In this document: piece after piece, positions 1 to 8,818 of the stretch
Position numbering within the stretch: position 1 is the stretch's first letter
Layout: every line of letters begins with the position of its first letter
Source of the DNA: Clostridium disporicum
GTDB taxonomy: Bacteria > Bacillota > Clostridia > Clostridiales > Clostridiaceae
Reading direction: 5' to 3'
NCBI RefSeq assembly: GCF_001405015.1
Contig: NZ_CYZX01000007.1
Coordinates: 1-64,000, forward strand
DNA length: 64,000 nt
The notes under the pieces: generated by a model
Told to the model about the DNA's origin: nothing
Databases searched by the model: none
The model's input: the letters and a program-made list of their open reading frames with translations, nothing else
Made by a program: the position numbers and the translations under genes

Positions 1-12
1 CCTTTCCCATAA

Positions 13-69
13 TGGACACATCCTTTCTTAACTAAATATTATTTTACTTAGTTCGATTTAATGTGTCCA
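13..69. repeat. Nested inverted repeats at left edge (possible mobile-element end)
   Basis: A perfect 9-bp inverted repeat (TGGACACAT at 13-21, ATGTGTCCA at 61-69) encloses a second 6-bp pair (AACTAA 30-35, TTAGTT 48-53). The two arms are separated by unpaired AT-rich sequence, so this is not a clean terminator. It could be the end of an insertion sequence lying outside the window or an operator. No transposase coding sequence is visible in the first 120 bases. Confidence 0.3.
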
Positions 70-121
70 CTACTTTATACTAACACCAAATATCAATTTT
101 TTTTTGATACAGCCCCTTTTA

Positions 122-1462
122 TTATTGATAATAATAATTTACAGAGGAATCTAGTGGAGAGTTATTTAATACCACTCCTATTACGTTTGTTTTTAATCCA
201 TCTAGTATTTCTTTAGTATTTAGTAAAGCAGATTTAGTTGTATAACCAAGCTTGGTTATTATTATTGTACCATCAACAAATGTTGATAAAGCTTGTGAAT
301 CTGCTACTAGCGGTAGTGGAGGTGAGTCTATCAGAATAAAATCAAAATTTGATGTAAGCCTATCTAAGAGAATTTTCATGCCATTAGAACTAATAAGCTC
401 AGAAGGATTTGGTGGAATTACACCTGCTGTTAATATTGATAAGTTATTTATTCCTGATGATTGAAGACATTCTTCTAATTCGGCTTGATTTGACAGTATA
501 TGAGATAAGCCAATAATATTACTTAGTGAAAATATACGATGAATTTTAGGTTTTCGCATATCACAATCTATTATAATAACTTTTTTATTAGTTAAAGCCA
601 TAGAAATTCCTAAATTACTGATAATAGTACTCTTTCCTTCACTAGGTGATGAGGAGGTAATTAATATTTTTTTTAAGTTATAATTAACATTGCAAAATTG
701 TAAGTTAGTTCTCAAAATATTTATTGCTTCTGACGGTAAAGATTTAGGAGATTCATTAACAAAAAGATAGTTACCTTTATTATTAATATTTACAGATGAG
801 AAATCAGGAATTTCACCCAATATAGGAAAGGTAATTAATTCTTTTAACTCATCTTTATCCTTAATACGCTGGTCTAAGTAATTTATAAGAACAACTAAAG
901 AAATTGAAAATATTAATCCAAGTATAAATGATAAACTTATATTTATTATTATATTAGGTTTTGTAGGCTTTTCAGGAATTGAAGCACTATCTACTAAGAT
1001 AACATTATCTACTCCTCTAATCTCTGAAGAGATATTCTTTAATGAAAGTGTTAATTGATTTGCTACTAATGTTGTAACTTCTGGAACTTTACCTTCTACA
1101 GTAATATTTATAAATTCACTTTCAGTAGTAGTTTTGATTTTAATCATTGATTCCAAACTTTCTAAATTTAAATCTAATCCAGTGTTTTCTATAACATCTT
1201 GTAATACAATTTTTGAAGTGAGAAGTTCTGAATAGGTTTTAACCATCTTTTGATACATAACAACATCATAAGAACTTTGAGAAGAAGAATAATCACCTGA
1301 TGTTGATTGATTTGGACCTATTATCACTGATATTTTAGATTCATATGTTGGTTCAATAAAAAAGAGCGTTGCAATTGTAGAGATGATTATTGAACTTATA
1401 GTAATTAATATAATAATTGATAGTTTTTCTTTAATAAGTTTAAAGTATTTAAATTTATTCAT
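122..1462 (-). CDS. Fused Wzz-type chain-length regulator and BY-type tyrosine kinase
   Basis: Polysaccharide co-polymerase and bacterial tyrosine kinase in one 446-residue chain. Residues 1-200 form the Wzz part: transmembrane helix 1 at about 14-36, an extracytoplasmic loop, a proline-rich motif at 161-170 (SIPEKPTKPN), and helix 2 at about 172-196. The cytoplasmic kinase follows, with Walker A at 271-279 (SSPSEGKST), Walker A' at 297-305 (IIIDCDMRK) and Walker B at 374-381 (DFILIDSP). The C-terminus has only a short tyrosine cluster (YYY at 443-445). The ATG at 1462 has an SD site (GGAGG) just upstream. In the family, cycles of autophosphorylation control export chain length. It is transcribed opposite to the rest of the polysaccharide locus, and no partner phosphatase is visible. 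Confidence 0.9.
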   Translation of the reverse strand: MNKFKYFKLIKEKLSIIILITISSIIISTIATLFFIEPTYESKISVIIGPNQSTSGDYSSSQSSYDVVMYQKMVKTYSELLTSKIVLQDVIENTGLDLNLESLESMIKIKTTTESEFINITVEGKVPEVTTLVANQLTLSLKNISSEIRGVDNVILVDSASIPEKPTKPNIIINISLSFILGLIFSISLVVLINYLDQRIKDKDELKELITFPILGEIPDFSSVNINNKGNYLFVNESPKSLPSEAINILRTNLQFCNVNYNLKKILITSSSPSEGKSTIISNLGISMALTNKKVIIIDCDMRKPKIHRIFSLSNIIGLSHILSNQAELEECLQSSGINNLSILTAGVIPPNPSELISSNGMKILLDRLTSNFDFILIDSPPLPLVADSQALSTFVDGTIIITKLGYTTKSALLNTKEILDGLKTNVIGVVLNNSPLDSSVNYYYQ

Positions 1463-1577
1463 TATACCTCCAAAGACTATAAATAGTTATAAGATTTTAA
1501 TAAGTAACAAAAGGGTTTCTCTTATCATATTTATGGGAGTATAGCATGATATGTTCTTAGGAGAGAAAATATAGTTT

Positions 1578-2846
1578 ATGGATTTGTTAAAAAAAGATAA
1601 TGAAAAATACAAAATGAAAATATTGCTTGTTAATAAATTTTATTATATTAAGGGAGGATGTGAAACCTATTATTTTTCACTGAAAAAATTATTAGAAGAA
1701 AAAAATAATAAAGTAATACCTTTTTCAATGCATCATGAAAGAAATTTTTATAATGAATATGAAAATTATTTTATAAAAAATATTGATTATAATCATAGTA
1801 GTTTAGTACAGAAAATAGTAGGAGCATTTAAAATTATATATAATTTTGAAGCTAAAAGAAAAATAAGAAAATTAATAAAAGATACACGACCTGATATTGC
1901 ACACTTAAATAATTTCAATCATCAATTATCACCTTCAATATTATCATCATTAAAAAAGATGAACATACCAATAATATATACAGCTCATGATTTAAAGTTA
2001 ATATGTCCTAATTATAAAATGTTAAATAAAAATGGACTTTGTGAAAAATGCAAAGGTAATAGGTTTTATAATTGTACACTTAATAAGTGTGTAAAGGAAT
2101 CAATGCTTTATAGCCTAATAAATACATTTGAAGCGTATATTCACTATATTTTTAATAGTTATAAAAATATAGATATGATAATTACTCCAAGTAAGTTTTT
2201 CAAAGAGAAATTTGTTGAGTTTGGATATGAAGAGGATAAAGTTAGATATCTTCCAAATTTTATAAACATAGAAGAGTATAAACCTAATTATAACTTTAAG
2301 AATTATTATATATATGTTGGAAGATTATCAGAGGAAAAAGGGATAATTAATTTAATTAAAGCAGCTGAGAAAAATAAAAAATATGTACTAAGGATAATTG
2401 GTACAGGCCCTATAGAGGGTGAATTAAAGAAGTATATAGAAGAAAGAAATATTCAGAATATAGTTTTTGATGGGTTTAAGACTGGGGATGAATTAAAAGC
2501 TTTAATCAGAAATGCTAGGTTTCAGGTTATTCCTTCAATCTGGTATGAAAATAATCCTATGTCTGTAATTGAAAGTATGGCATTAGGAAAGGTAGTAGTT
2601 GGATCAAATATAGGAGGAATTCCAGAACTTATAAACAATGACAAACTATTATTTAAACATAATGATATTGATAGTATGGCTAATATAATAAGAGAAATTT
2701 TTGAGTTAACTGAAGATGAGGTTATAAAAATAGGACAGAAGAATAGGGCATTTATTGAAGAAAATTATAGTAAAGAAGTGCATTATAATAAGCTGATGGA
2801 AATTTATGAAGAAGTAATTAATAAATACGAAGGAGTTAAAAAGTAA
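1578..2846 (+). CDS. GT4-family glycosyltransferase with cysteine-rich insert
   Basis: GT-B fold glycosyltransferase of 422 residues, expected to add one sugar to the lipid-linked polysaccharide repeat at the inner membrane face. The N-terminal domain holds the glycine-rich acceptor loop (YYIKGGCETYY, about 22-32). The C-terminal donor domain has GRLSEEKG and the EX7E-type element ENNPMSVIESMALGKV. An insert carries five cysteines (C143, C155, C158, C166, C171) seen in one GT4 subgroup and possibly metal-binding. The start at 1578 is supported by AGGAGAG at about 1559-1565. An internal ATG at 1614 matches the usual family N-terminus (MKILLVNK) but lacks a good SD. First gene of the plus-strand cluster. 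Sugar specificity cannot be read. Confidence 0.88.
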   Translation: MDLLKKDNEKYKMKILLVNKFYYIKGGCETYYFSLKKLLEEKNNKVIPFSMHHERNFYNEYENYFIKNIDYNHSSLVQKIVGAFKIIYNFEAKRKIRKLIKDTRPDIAHLNNFNHQLSPSILSSLKKMNIPIIYTAHDLKLICPNYKMLNKNGLCEKCKGNRFYNCTLNKCVKESMLYSLINTFEAYIHYIFNSYKNIDMIITPSKFFKEKFVEFGYEEDKVRYLPNFINIEEYKPNYNFKNYYIYVGRLSEEKGIINLIKAAEKNKKYVLRIIGTGPIEGELKKYIEERNIQNIVFDGFKTGDELKALIRNARFQVIPSIWYENNPMSVIESMALGKVVVGSNIGGIPELINNDKLLFKHNDIDSMANIIREIFELTEDEVIKIGQKNRAFIEENYSKEVHYNKLMEIYEEVINKYEGVKK

Positions 2847-2871
2847 ATTAAATGCATTTTGAGAGGGAAAT

Positions 2872-3969
2872 ATGAAAAAGAAATTGTTAATTATAAACGG
2901 ATATGAGCAGTTTGGATATCATACAGATACTTATAACTATTGTTTATATTTATATAAAGATTTTAGTATTACTTTTATTTCTCCATATTTAGGATTAGAA
3001 AAGATAGTCAATGAAGATATAAATATTAAATATATACCGCAGATAAAAAATAGAGCTTTAAGATTTATTTTTAAAATAATATACATTATATTTTATACAA
3101 TTGTAATAAATCCAGATATTATATTTTTGAAATATTTCACAGGGTGTTCTATCATTAAGAAGCTTTTTTTTAATAAGAAGTTCGTACTAGATATTAGAAC
3201 ATCTCAAGTTGTTGGAACTTTGAAGGAAATTAGAAGCTATAATAATAAAATCTTGAAGGAGTCTGAAGTATTTGAAAATATAACTATAATAACTGATGAA
3301 GTAAGAGAGTTACTAAAGATTCCCGAAGATAAGTGTAATATATTACCTTTAGGAGGTAAAACTTTAATAAAACTAGAAGATGATTTAAACTTAGATTTAG
3401 ATAAGAAAATATCTTTAATATATGTTGGAACATTTACTAGGCGAAGGATTATAGACACAGTAAAAGCTTTTAATAAATTAAGCGAAAAGTATAATGGGGA
3501 AAACTTAGAATATAAATTAATAGGTTTTTTTGAAAATGATATAGATGAAAAGATGCTACTAGAAGAGATAAAGAAAAATCAATTTAATAATATTAAGTAT
3601 TTAGGAAGAGTAAAAAATGAAGAGTTAGGAAAATACTTTTTAGAAAGTAATATAGGAGTGGCATTTATTCCTATAACAGAATACTTTACTAATCAACCTG
3701 CAACAAAGACGTATGAATATTTATTTAATGGATTGTTTGTTATAGCTACTTCTACCATTGAAAATCAAAAGGTAGTAAATAATAAAAATGGAATACTAAT
3801 AGATGATACGGAAGAGGCCTTCTATGATGCTTTGGAGTATCTATATAATAATAAAGTATCATTTAGTAGAAGAGAAATAATTAATACTATTAATAATAAT
3901 TCTTGGGAGAATATAAGTCTAGAATTAGGTAAGTATTTTAATAATATATTAGAAAATAATAAGAGATAA
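2872..3969 (+). CDS. GT4-like glycosyltransferase
   Basis: Divergent GT-B glycosyltransferase of 365 residues. The N-terminus (MKKKLLIINGYEQFGYH) is not the classic glycine loop. The donor half is recognisable from YVGTFTRRR followed by a Rossmann repeat, and the late segment ATKTYEYLFNGLFVIAT with a Thr/Glu pair replaces the usual EX7E motif. A helix near 60-80 is hydrophobic and may sit against the membrane. It starts 26 bases after the preceding gene with a GAGAGGGAAAT SD, so it is co-transcribed. It probably adds a sugar to the same repeat unit. Donor and acceptor are unknown. Confidence 0.75.
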   Translation: MKKKLLIINGYEQFGYHTDTYNYCLYLYKDFSITFISPYLGLEKIVNEDINIKYIPQIKNRALRFIFKIIYIIFYTIVINPDIIFLKYFTGCSIIKKLFFNKKFVLDIRTSQVVGTLKEIRSYNNKILKESEVFENITIITDEVRELLKIPEDKCNILPLGGKTLIKLEDDLNLDLDKKISLIYVGTFTRRRIIDTVKAFNKLSEKYNGENLEYKLIGFFENDIDEKMLLEEIKKNQFNNIKYLGRVKNEELGKYFLESNIGVAFIPITEYFTNQPATKTYEYLFNGLFVIATSTIENQKVVNNKNGILIDDTEEAFYDALEYLYNNKVSFSRREIINTINNNSWENISLELGKYFNNILENNKR

Positions 3970-4029
3970 GTTTTTACAGAAACCAAGAGTAAATTATGAA
4001 AAAAGTAAGAAGTTAAAGGGGGGATAGAG

Positions 4030-5391
4030 GTTAATAATAAGCAGAAAGTCATTAATAATATAGCTATAATTACTATATTAATTGCTTGTATAGTATTAGC
4101 TAGTTATGTATTAAAAATAAATATAATAATATATTTACTGGGTATATTGATAATTAGTTTTATGGGAATATATGTATATATTAATGAAACAAGATTATTT
4201 ATTATTACAATTTGGCTTGTTCTATTATCACCAAAGCTAGCAGAAATTAATGGGATATTTGCGTATATACCATATGCTCTATACATTTTACTAATTATTA
4301 AAATATTTGAGAAAAAGTTTATAGCAAAAGAAAAAATATTCATAAATAAGTATCTAGGCTTTACAACACTTGGATTATTATTAATAAATGCAGTATCCTT
4401 AATATATAACAATTACGACACCAATATAATATTTCTTACTTTTACTTTTCTAAAGAAGTTTTCATATATAATTTTTTATATATTTTTTACTAATATGAAT
4501 GTAGAAAAGAAATATATAAATATAAACATGAAATTAATTTTAGTATATTCGCTTATACAGTTTCCACTTATTATTTTTCAGTTTATTTCAAATACAAATA
4601 GAGATAATATTTCAGGATTATTCGGTAAAAGTGGGACTGGAATATTAATTCAATTTTTTTTGTATATCCTTGTATTGATTATTGTTAATAAGGAAAATTT
4701 TATTAAGATTAAAAATTTTCAATTTGTTTTTGTGAGTTTATTACTAATGTATTCTGCATTAGCTGAAGTAAAGATTGGTTTTATATTAATACCGTTAATT
4801 TATTTAATGACTATATTTTTGAAAAAAGGTTCATTTAGAACTATATTAGCGATATTAATAATAGGACTTTTAATTAGTGTATCTTATAAAAGTTTTATTA
4901 AATTCTATCCAGATCAGAATTTATTTGGAAGTAGTGAGGAATTTGTAGACTATGCAAAAAATGCCTATGGAGTAGATTCAGTTAATAGATTTGGATTTAT
5001 GAATTTATTAAAAAGTACAGTATTAACTAATAAATTTAAGATATATTTTGGCACCGGACTAGGAACTACAAATCCTAGTAACATAAATGTTTTAGCAGGA
5101 GCAGTTGCAATAGAATATGATTACCTGAACCTACATTTTTTTACATTACCACTAAATATAGTTGAAAATGGAATAATTGGAACGATAATATGGATATCAA
5201 TATATATATATATACTAGCAAAAAATGTTTATATGTATTTTAAGAAAAGAACAGATAAATCAATAATTAATATTATGAGTATAGTAATAACTGTAATTTT
5301 TATTGTTTATAATAGTTCGATTATAAGTTCGAGTATAATAATATTAATTCTATGGCTTATATTAGTTGTTAATAATGGAATAGATAATTAA
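4030..5391 (+). CDS. Wzy-like O-antigen/exopolysaccharide polymerase (non-canonical start)
   Basis: Multi-pass membrane protein with at least ten hydrophobic segments, the expected repeat-unit polymerase of a Wzx/Wzy pathway. A short loop with TGLGTTNPSNINVL followed by YDYLNLHFFTLP resembles the extracytoplasmic catalytic loop of the O-antigen ligase/polymerase superfamily. The start is odd: the frame is open from the stop at 4006 and encodes an extra hydrophobic helix, but its first ATG/GTG/TTG is TTG at 4147, in mid-helix and without an SD. A strong AGGGGGG (4017-4023) points instead to codon GTT at 4030, which would give V-N-N-K-Q-K-V then the helix. I list the GTT start as the most likely intended position; a start at TTG 4147 or ATG 4162 would delete the first helix. 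Confidence 0.75.
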   Translation, partial: VNNKQKVINNIAIITILIACIVLASYVLKINIIIYLLGILIISFMGIYVYINETRLFIITIWLVLLSPKLAEINGIFAYIPYALYILLIIKIFEKKFIAKEKIFINKYLGFTTLGLLLINAVSLIYNNYDTNIIFLTFTFLKKFSYIIFYIFFTNMNVEKKYININMKLILVYSLIQFPLIIFQFISNTNRDNISGLFGKSGTGILIQFFLYILVLIIVNKENFIKIKNFQFVFVSLLLMYSALAEVKIGFILIPLIYLMTIFLKKGSFRTILAILIIGLLISVSYKSFIKFYPDQNLFGSSEEFVDYAKNAYGVDSVNRFGFMNLLKSTVLTNKFKIYFGTGLGTTNPSNINVLAGAVAIEYDYLNLHFFTLPLNIVENGIIGTIIWISIYIYILAKNVYMYFKKRTDKSIINIMSIVITVIFIVYNSSIISSSIIILILWLILVVNNGIDN

Positions 5392-5394
5392 GGT

Positions 5395-5470
5395 ATATGT
5401 TATAAATTAATTTGAAATTTTATAAAGATACAGAAAGTATAAAATTTCAATGATTTATAACATATTTTTT
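5395..5470 (+). terminator. Bipartite 13+13 bp AT-rich hairpin
   Basis: Two perfect 13-bp stems are stacked: 5395-5407 pairs with 5453-5465, and 5412-5424 pairs with 5438-5450. They are separated by small internal loops and capped by a 13-base loop. A run of T follows at 5465-5470. The stem is almost free of G and C, so termination strength is uncertain. It separates the polymerase gene from the next glycosyltransferase. Confidence 0.5.
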
Positions 5471-5517
5471 ATGTATGAGTATTATATTATTATCAAGATT
5501 TATAGAGGGATATTTAT

Positions 5518-6624
5518 ATGAAAAAAAAAGTTGTGTTTTTCTTAGAACACCTTGAAGGGGGAGGGGCGGAAAAGGTAGCTGTAGATGTATTAAATAAAAT
5601 TAATAAAAAAAAATATGATATTACCTTAGTGTTGTTATTTGGAGAAGGAGTAAATATAAAGAATTTAGATCGAGAAATAAATGTTAAAACTATTATTAAA
5701 AAGCCTTTTGGAAGAATTGGTAATAAGATAGTTTTTAACTTTATGAAATATATGCCAGGACTATTTTATAAGTTATTTATTCCTAAAGAATCTAATATTG
5801 AAGTTGCTTTTCTGGAAGGATTTGCGACTAAAATAATTAGTTACTCTACAAATAAGGAAAGTAAAAAAATTGCTTGGGTTCATACTGATTTATCACAGAA
5901 TAGATGGACAAATTATGCGTATAAAAGAAATGAAGAAATAAGTTGCTATAGAAAATTTGATGATGTGGTATTGGTATCTAAAGATGCTTACTTAGGGTTT
6001 GATAAGGTATTTAATATTGATAATATAAACAAGCATATAGTATACAATCCTATTATTATTGAAAATATTATAGAAAAATCTAATGAAAGAGAAATATCAT
6101 ATAATGAATTCACAATAGTTTCAGTAGGTAGGTTAGTGAATATTAAGGGATTTGATAGATTAATTATGGCTCATGCTAAGTTAGTTAGAGAATTTCCTCA
6201 CAGGTTAGTAATTATAGGTGAAGGCGAAGAAAGAAGAAATTTAGAGCAATTGGTAAATACACTGGGGGTTAATGAGTCGGTTGACATTATGGGATTTATA
6301 GAAAATCCATATCCGTACATTAAAGCTGCTAATTTATTTGTGTCAGCATCTAAAACAGAGGGGTATGGGGTTGCAGTAGCAGAAGCTATTTTACTAGAAA
6401 AACCAGTGATGATAACTAATATTACTGGAACTGTAGAAGTATTGGGAGATAAAGAAAATGGAATCGTTTGTGAAAACTCTCAAGAAGGTATAGAGAAAGG
6501 CTTAGAGTATATATTGCAGAATAAGAATTTATTAGGATACTACAAAAAAAAGAGCATAGAGAGAAGAAGCTTTTTTCAATACAATATGAGAATTAATGAA
6601 ATTGAGGAAATATTTGATAAATAA
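5518..6624 (+). CDS. GT4-family glycosyltransferase
   Basis: Well-conserved GT4 retaining glycosyltransferase of 368 residues. The acceptor loop is EHLEGGGAEKVAVD (about 10-23). The donor domain shows SVGRLVNIKGFDRLI, VIIGEGEERRNLEQL and the EX7E segment SKTEGYGVAVAEAILLEKPV. The ATG at 5518 follows an AGAGGG SD. It is separated from the polymerase gene by a 126-base gap holding a large hairpin, so it may be expressed at a different level. It is expected to transfer a nucleotide-activated sugar onto the undecaprenyl-linked repeat. Confidence 0.9.
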   Translation: MKKKVVFFLEHLEGGGAEKVAVDVLNKINKKKYDITLVLLFGEGVNIKNLDREINVKTIIKKPFGRIGNKIVFNFMKYMPGLFYKLFIPKESNIEVAFLEGFATKIISYSTNKESKKIAWVHTDLSQNRWTNYAYKRNEEISCYRKFDDVVLVSKDAYLGFDKVFNIDNINKHIVYNPIIIENIIEKSNEREISYNEFTIVSVGRLVNIKGFDRLIMAHAKLVREFPHRLVIIGEGEERRNLEQLVNTLGVNESVDIMGFIENPYPYIKAANLFVSASKTEGYGVAVAEAILLEKPVMITNITGTVEVLGDKENGIVCENSQEGIEKGLEYILQNKNLLGYYKKKSIERRSFFQYNMRINEIEEIFDK

Positions 6625-6645
6625 AGGTATAAGAGGTGAGTTAAA

Positions 6646-7677
6646 ATTAATACATTAATTTTAATATCAGGGATAGTATTGATAATAATTGTAATGATTT
6701 TATGGGAGAAAATCATTAAAGTTAATAATCTATTAAATAAAGAAATAGAGATAAAAGAATATACAGATAAAAATTTCGAAGCAAATGGGATAGGATATCT
6801 TAAAATATCTCCATATATAGGAGCTGGATATCAAAATGTTCATCCATCCTTAATATATTTTGATAAAACATGGAATGGATATAAATACTGGTTAGCAATA
6901 ACTCCTTACAGAAAGGGAAATGAGAGGCTAGAGAACCCTTGTGTTATGTGCTCTAATGATTTAGTTAACTGGAATAAACCTAAGGGTGGGACAAACCCAT
7001 TGGTATCTACAGAAGATGTGAAAATGTATCATTATAGTGATCCACAGATTTTATTTAACAATAATAAGCTTGAGATATGGTACAGAAAAAGAACCAGAGG
7101 AATCTTAGGAGATAGTGAAGTTATTTTAAGAAAATTAAGTTGTGATGGAATGAATTGGAGTAAGGAAGAAGTCTTATATAGTTCACAAGGAACATTTAAT
7201 CAGTTTATGTCACCGGTAGTTATAATTGAGAATGATAAATATTGCATTTGGGTTGTAGATTGGAAAAATAAAAAGATAAAATATTATGTAAGTAAAAATG
7301 GGACAGAGTGGTGTTTTATAAGAGATATTATCATAAGTCCTATAGAAGGAAGATATGTATGGCATATGGACATTAAAAAGACTAGAAATGGATTTGAGAT
7401 GTACTTTTCAGCAGCTCTAGGTGAATATGATAATCAAAAGATTGCATATTGTTACTCAGAAGATAATGTAACATGGTCAAAGCCAGTAATAGTTATGGAA
7501 AAGGGTAAAGAAGGAGCTTTTGATGAAGATTTTTTATATAGACCCACATTTATAGATATAGATAATAACAGATATATAATGTATTCAGCTAGAGATAAAA
7601 AAGGCAATTGGCATTGTAGTATTACTACTTGCACTGTAAGTGAACCAACTAAGCTTAAAGGAATGATAGTAAGATAA
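6646..7677 (+). CDS. Membrane-anchored glycosidase-like beta-propeller protein (ATT start)
   Basis: The body resembles the five-bladed propeller of GH43/GH32-type proteins: SPYIGAGYQNVHPSLIYFDK, NPCVMCSNDLVNWNKPKG, HYSDPQILFNNNKLEIWYRK and SYSEDNVTWSKPV are repeated sheet-plus-sugar-site patterns. An N-terminal hydrophobic helix (about residues 3-18 of the extended form) would anchor it. The frame is open from a TGA at 6637. An excellent SD (AGAGGTGAG, 6632-6640) sits 6-7 bases before an ATT codon at 6646, and the first conventional codon, TTG at 6679, is inside the helix with no SD. I therefore take ATT 6646. It could trim or modify the polysaccharide, or be a non-catalytic sugar binder. Acid/base residues cannot be assigned by eye. 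Confidence 0.72.
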   Translation: MNTLILISGIVLIIIVMILWEKIIKVNNLLNKEIEIKEYTDKNFEANGIGYLKISPYIGAGYQNVHPSLIYFDKTWNGYKYWLAITPYRKGNERLENPCVMCSNDLVNWNKPKGGTNPLVSTEDVKMYHYSDPQILFNNNKLEIWYRKRTRGILGDSEVILRKLSCDGMNWSKEEVLYSSQGTFNQFMSPVVIIENDKYCIWVVDWKNKKIKYYVSKNGTEWCFIRDIIISPIEGRYVWHMDIKKTRNGFEMYFSAALGEYDNQKIAYCYSEDNVTWSKPVIVMEKGKEGAFDEDFLYRPTFIDIDNNRYIMYSARDKKGNWHCSITTCTVSEPTKLKGMIVR

Positions 7678-7702
7678 AATTTAAAGGAGAAACTTTAATG
7701 AG

Positions 7703-8764
7703 ATGAAGGGAAAAATTGAATTTAAGATAATCAATGAAATTAATGATTTTGAAAATTTAAAAGAAGCTTGGATTGAATTATTTAATAACCTTGAAAATAA
7801 AGAAATTTTTTATGAATGGATATGGATTGAAGAATATATAAAATATTTTAAGAATAATAATTTTAAACCTTTTGTGGTTGTAGGTGAAGAAAAGGGAAAA
7901 ATAGTTACAATAGCGCCCTTATATATTGAGGAAAAGAAATTTGGAATAATAAAAAAAAGAATCTTAAAATTTATTGTAGATAGAACTGCAGATTATCAAT
8001 GTATATTAATTAGAAAAGACTATAATCATTATTCAGTATTAAAGAAATTATTTAAGATAATATTTGAAGATGAAAGCTGGGATATGATTTCATTAAACAA
8101 TATAAGTTATAGGGAAAAACAATCTATATTAATAGGTGAGGTAATAGGACGACTTAATGATGAAGCAATATGCTATAAAAAAGTAGAAAAAATTGCACCT
8201 TATATTAATCTTGAAGAGTTTGAAGAAAAAAGAAATTCAAAAAGATATAAAAATATAGAAAGAAAAGAAAGAGCTATTGATAAAAACGAGAGAATTAACA
8301 TTAATATTGATAGTAAGTGGGATAAAGATATATGGTATCAACTAGTTAATATTCATAAAAATACTTGGAAAGATAGTATATTAAAAAATGAAAATTATGT
8401 GCATTTTTATGAAAGTTTATTTTATAAATTATATGAATGTGGAAAGCTAGAATTCTCTTATGTAACTTATGATAATCAGGTAATTTCAGGACATTTAGGA
8501 TTTAAATGCTGTAATAAGGTATATGGATATAATTTATATAATGATGAAAGTTGGAAAAAGTTATCGATGGGGGATATATTGATTAAGAAAATAATAAATC
8601 ACTATAAAAATAGCTATGATTTAATTGATATGCTATTAGGTGATGAAGAGTATAAGTTTTACTCTACTGATAGTGTAATTAATATTTGTGATTATACAAT
8701 TATAAGAAAAAAACAAATATTATTAAGGTTAGGAAAGAAGATAAAATCATGTTTATGCAATTAG
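7703..8764 (+). CDS. CelD/BcsL-like GNAT acyltransferase
   Basis: Protein of 353 residues resembling the acetyltransferase family linked to polysaccharide synthesis (CelD/BcsL, GNAT/FemAB-like double fold). Typical elements are FYEWIWIEEYIKYF near residue 35, a basic stretch RNSKRYKNIERKERA near 178, SGHLGFKCCNKVYGYNLYN near 265, and DMLLGDEEYKFYSTD near 310, the family's late signature. The SD AAGGAGA (7684-7690) is ideally spaced for an ATG at 7698, which is followed at once by AGA TGA; the real ATG at 7703 overlaps that stop. The protein may acylate an amino or hydroxyl group of the repeat unit. Substrate unknown. Confidence 0.8.
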   Translation: MKGKIEFKIINEINDFENLKEAWIELFNNLENKEIFYEWIWIEEYIKYFKNNNFKPFVVVGEEKGKIVTIAPLYIEEKKFGIIKKRILKFIVDRTADYQCILIRKDYNHYSVLKKLFKIIFEDESWDMISLNNISYREKQSILIGEVIGRLNDEAICYKKVEKIAPYINLEEFEEKRNSKRYKNIERKERAIDKNERININIDSKWDKDIWYQLVNIHKNTWKDSILKNENYVHFYESLFYKLYECGKLEFSYVTYDNQVISGHLGFKCCNKVYGYNLYNDESWKKLSMGDILIKKIINHYKNSYDLIDMLLGDEEYKFYSTDSVINICDYTIIRKKQILLRLGKKIKSCLCN

Positions 8765-8818
8765 AATTCTAAATAAATTTGAAAGCAAGATATGATAAAA
8801 GTGAAGGAGAAGTTATCT

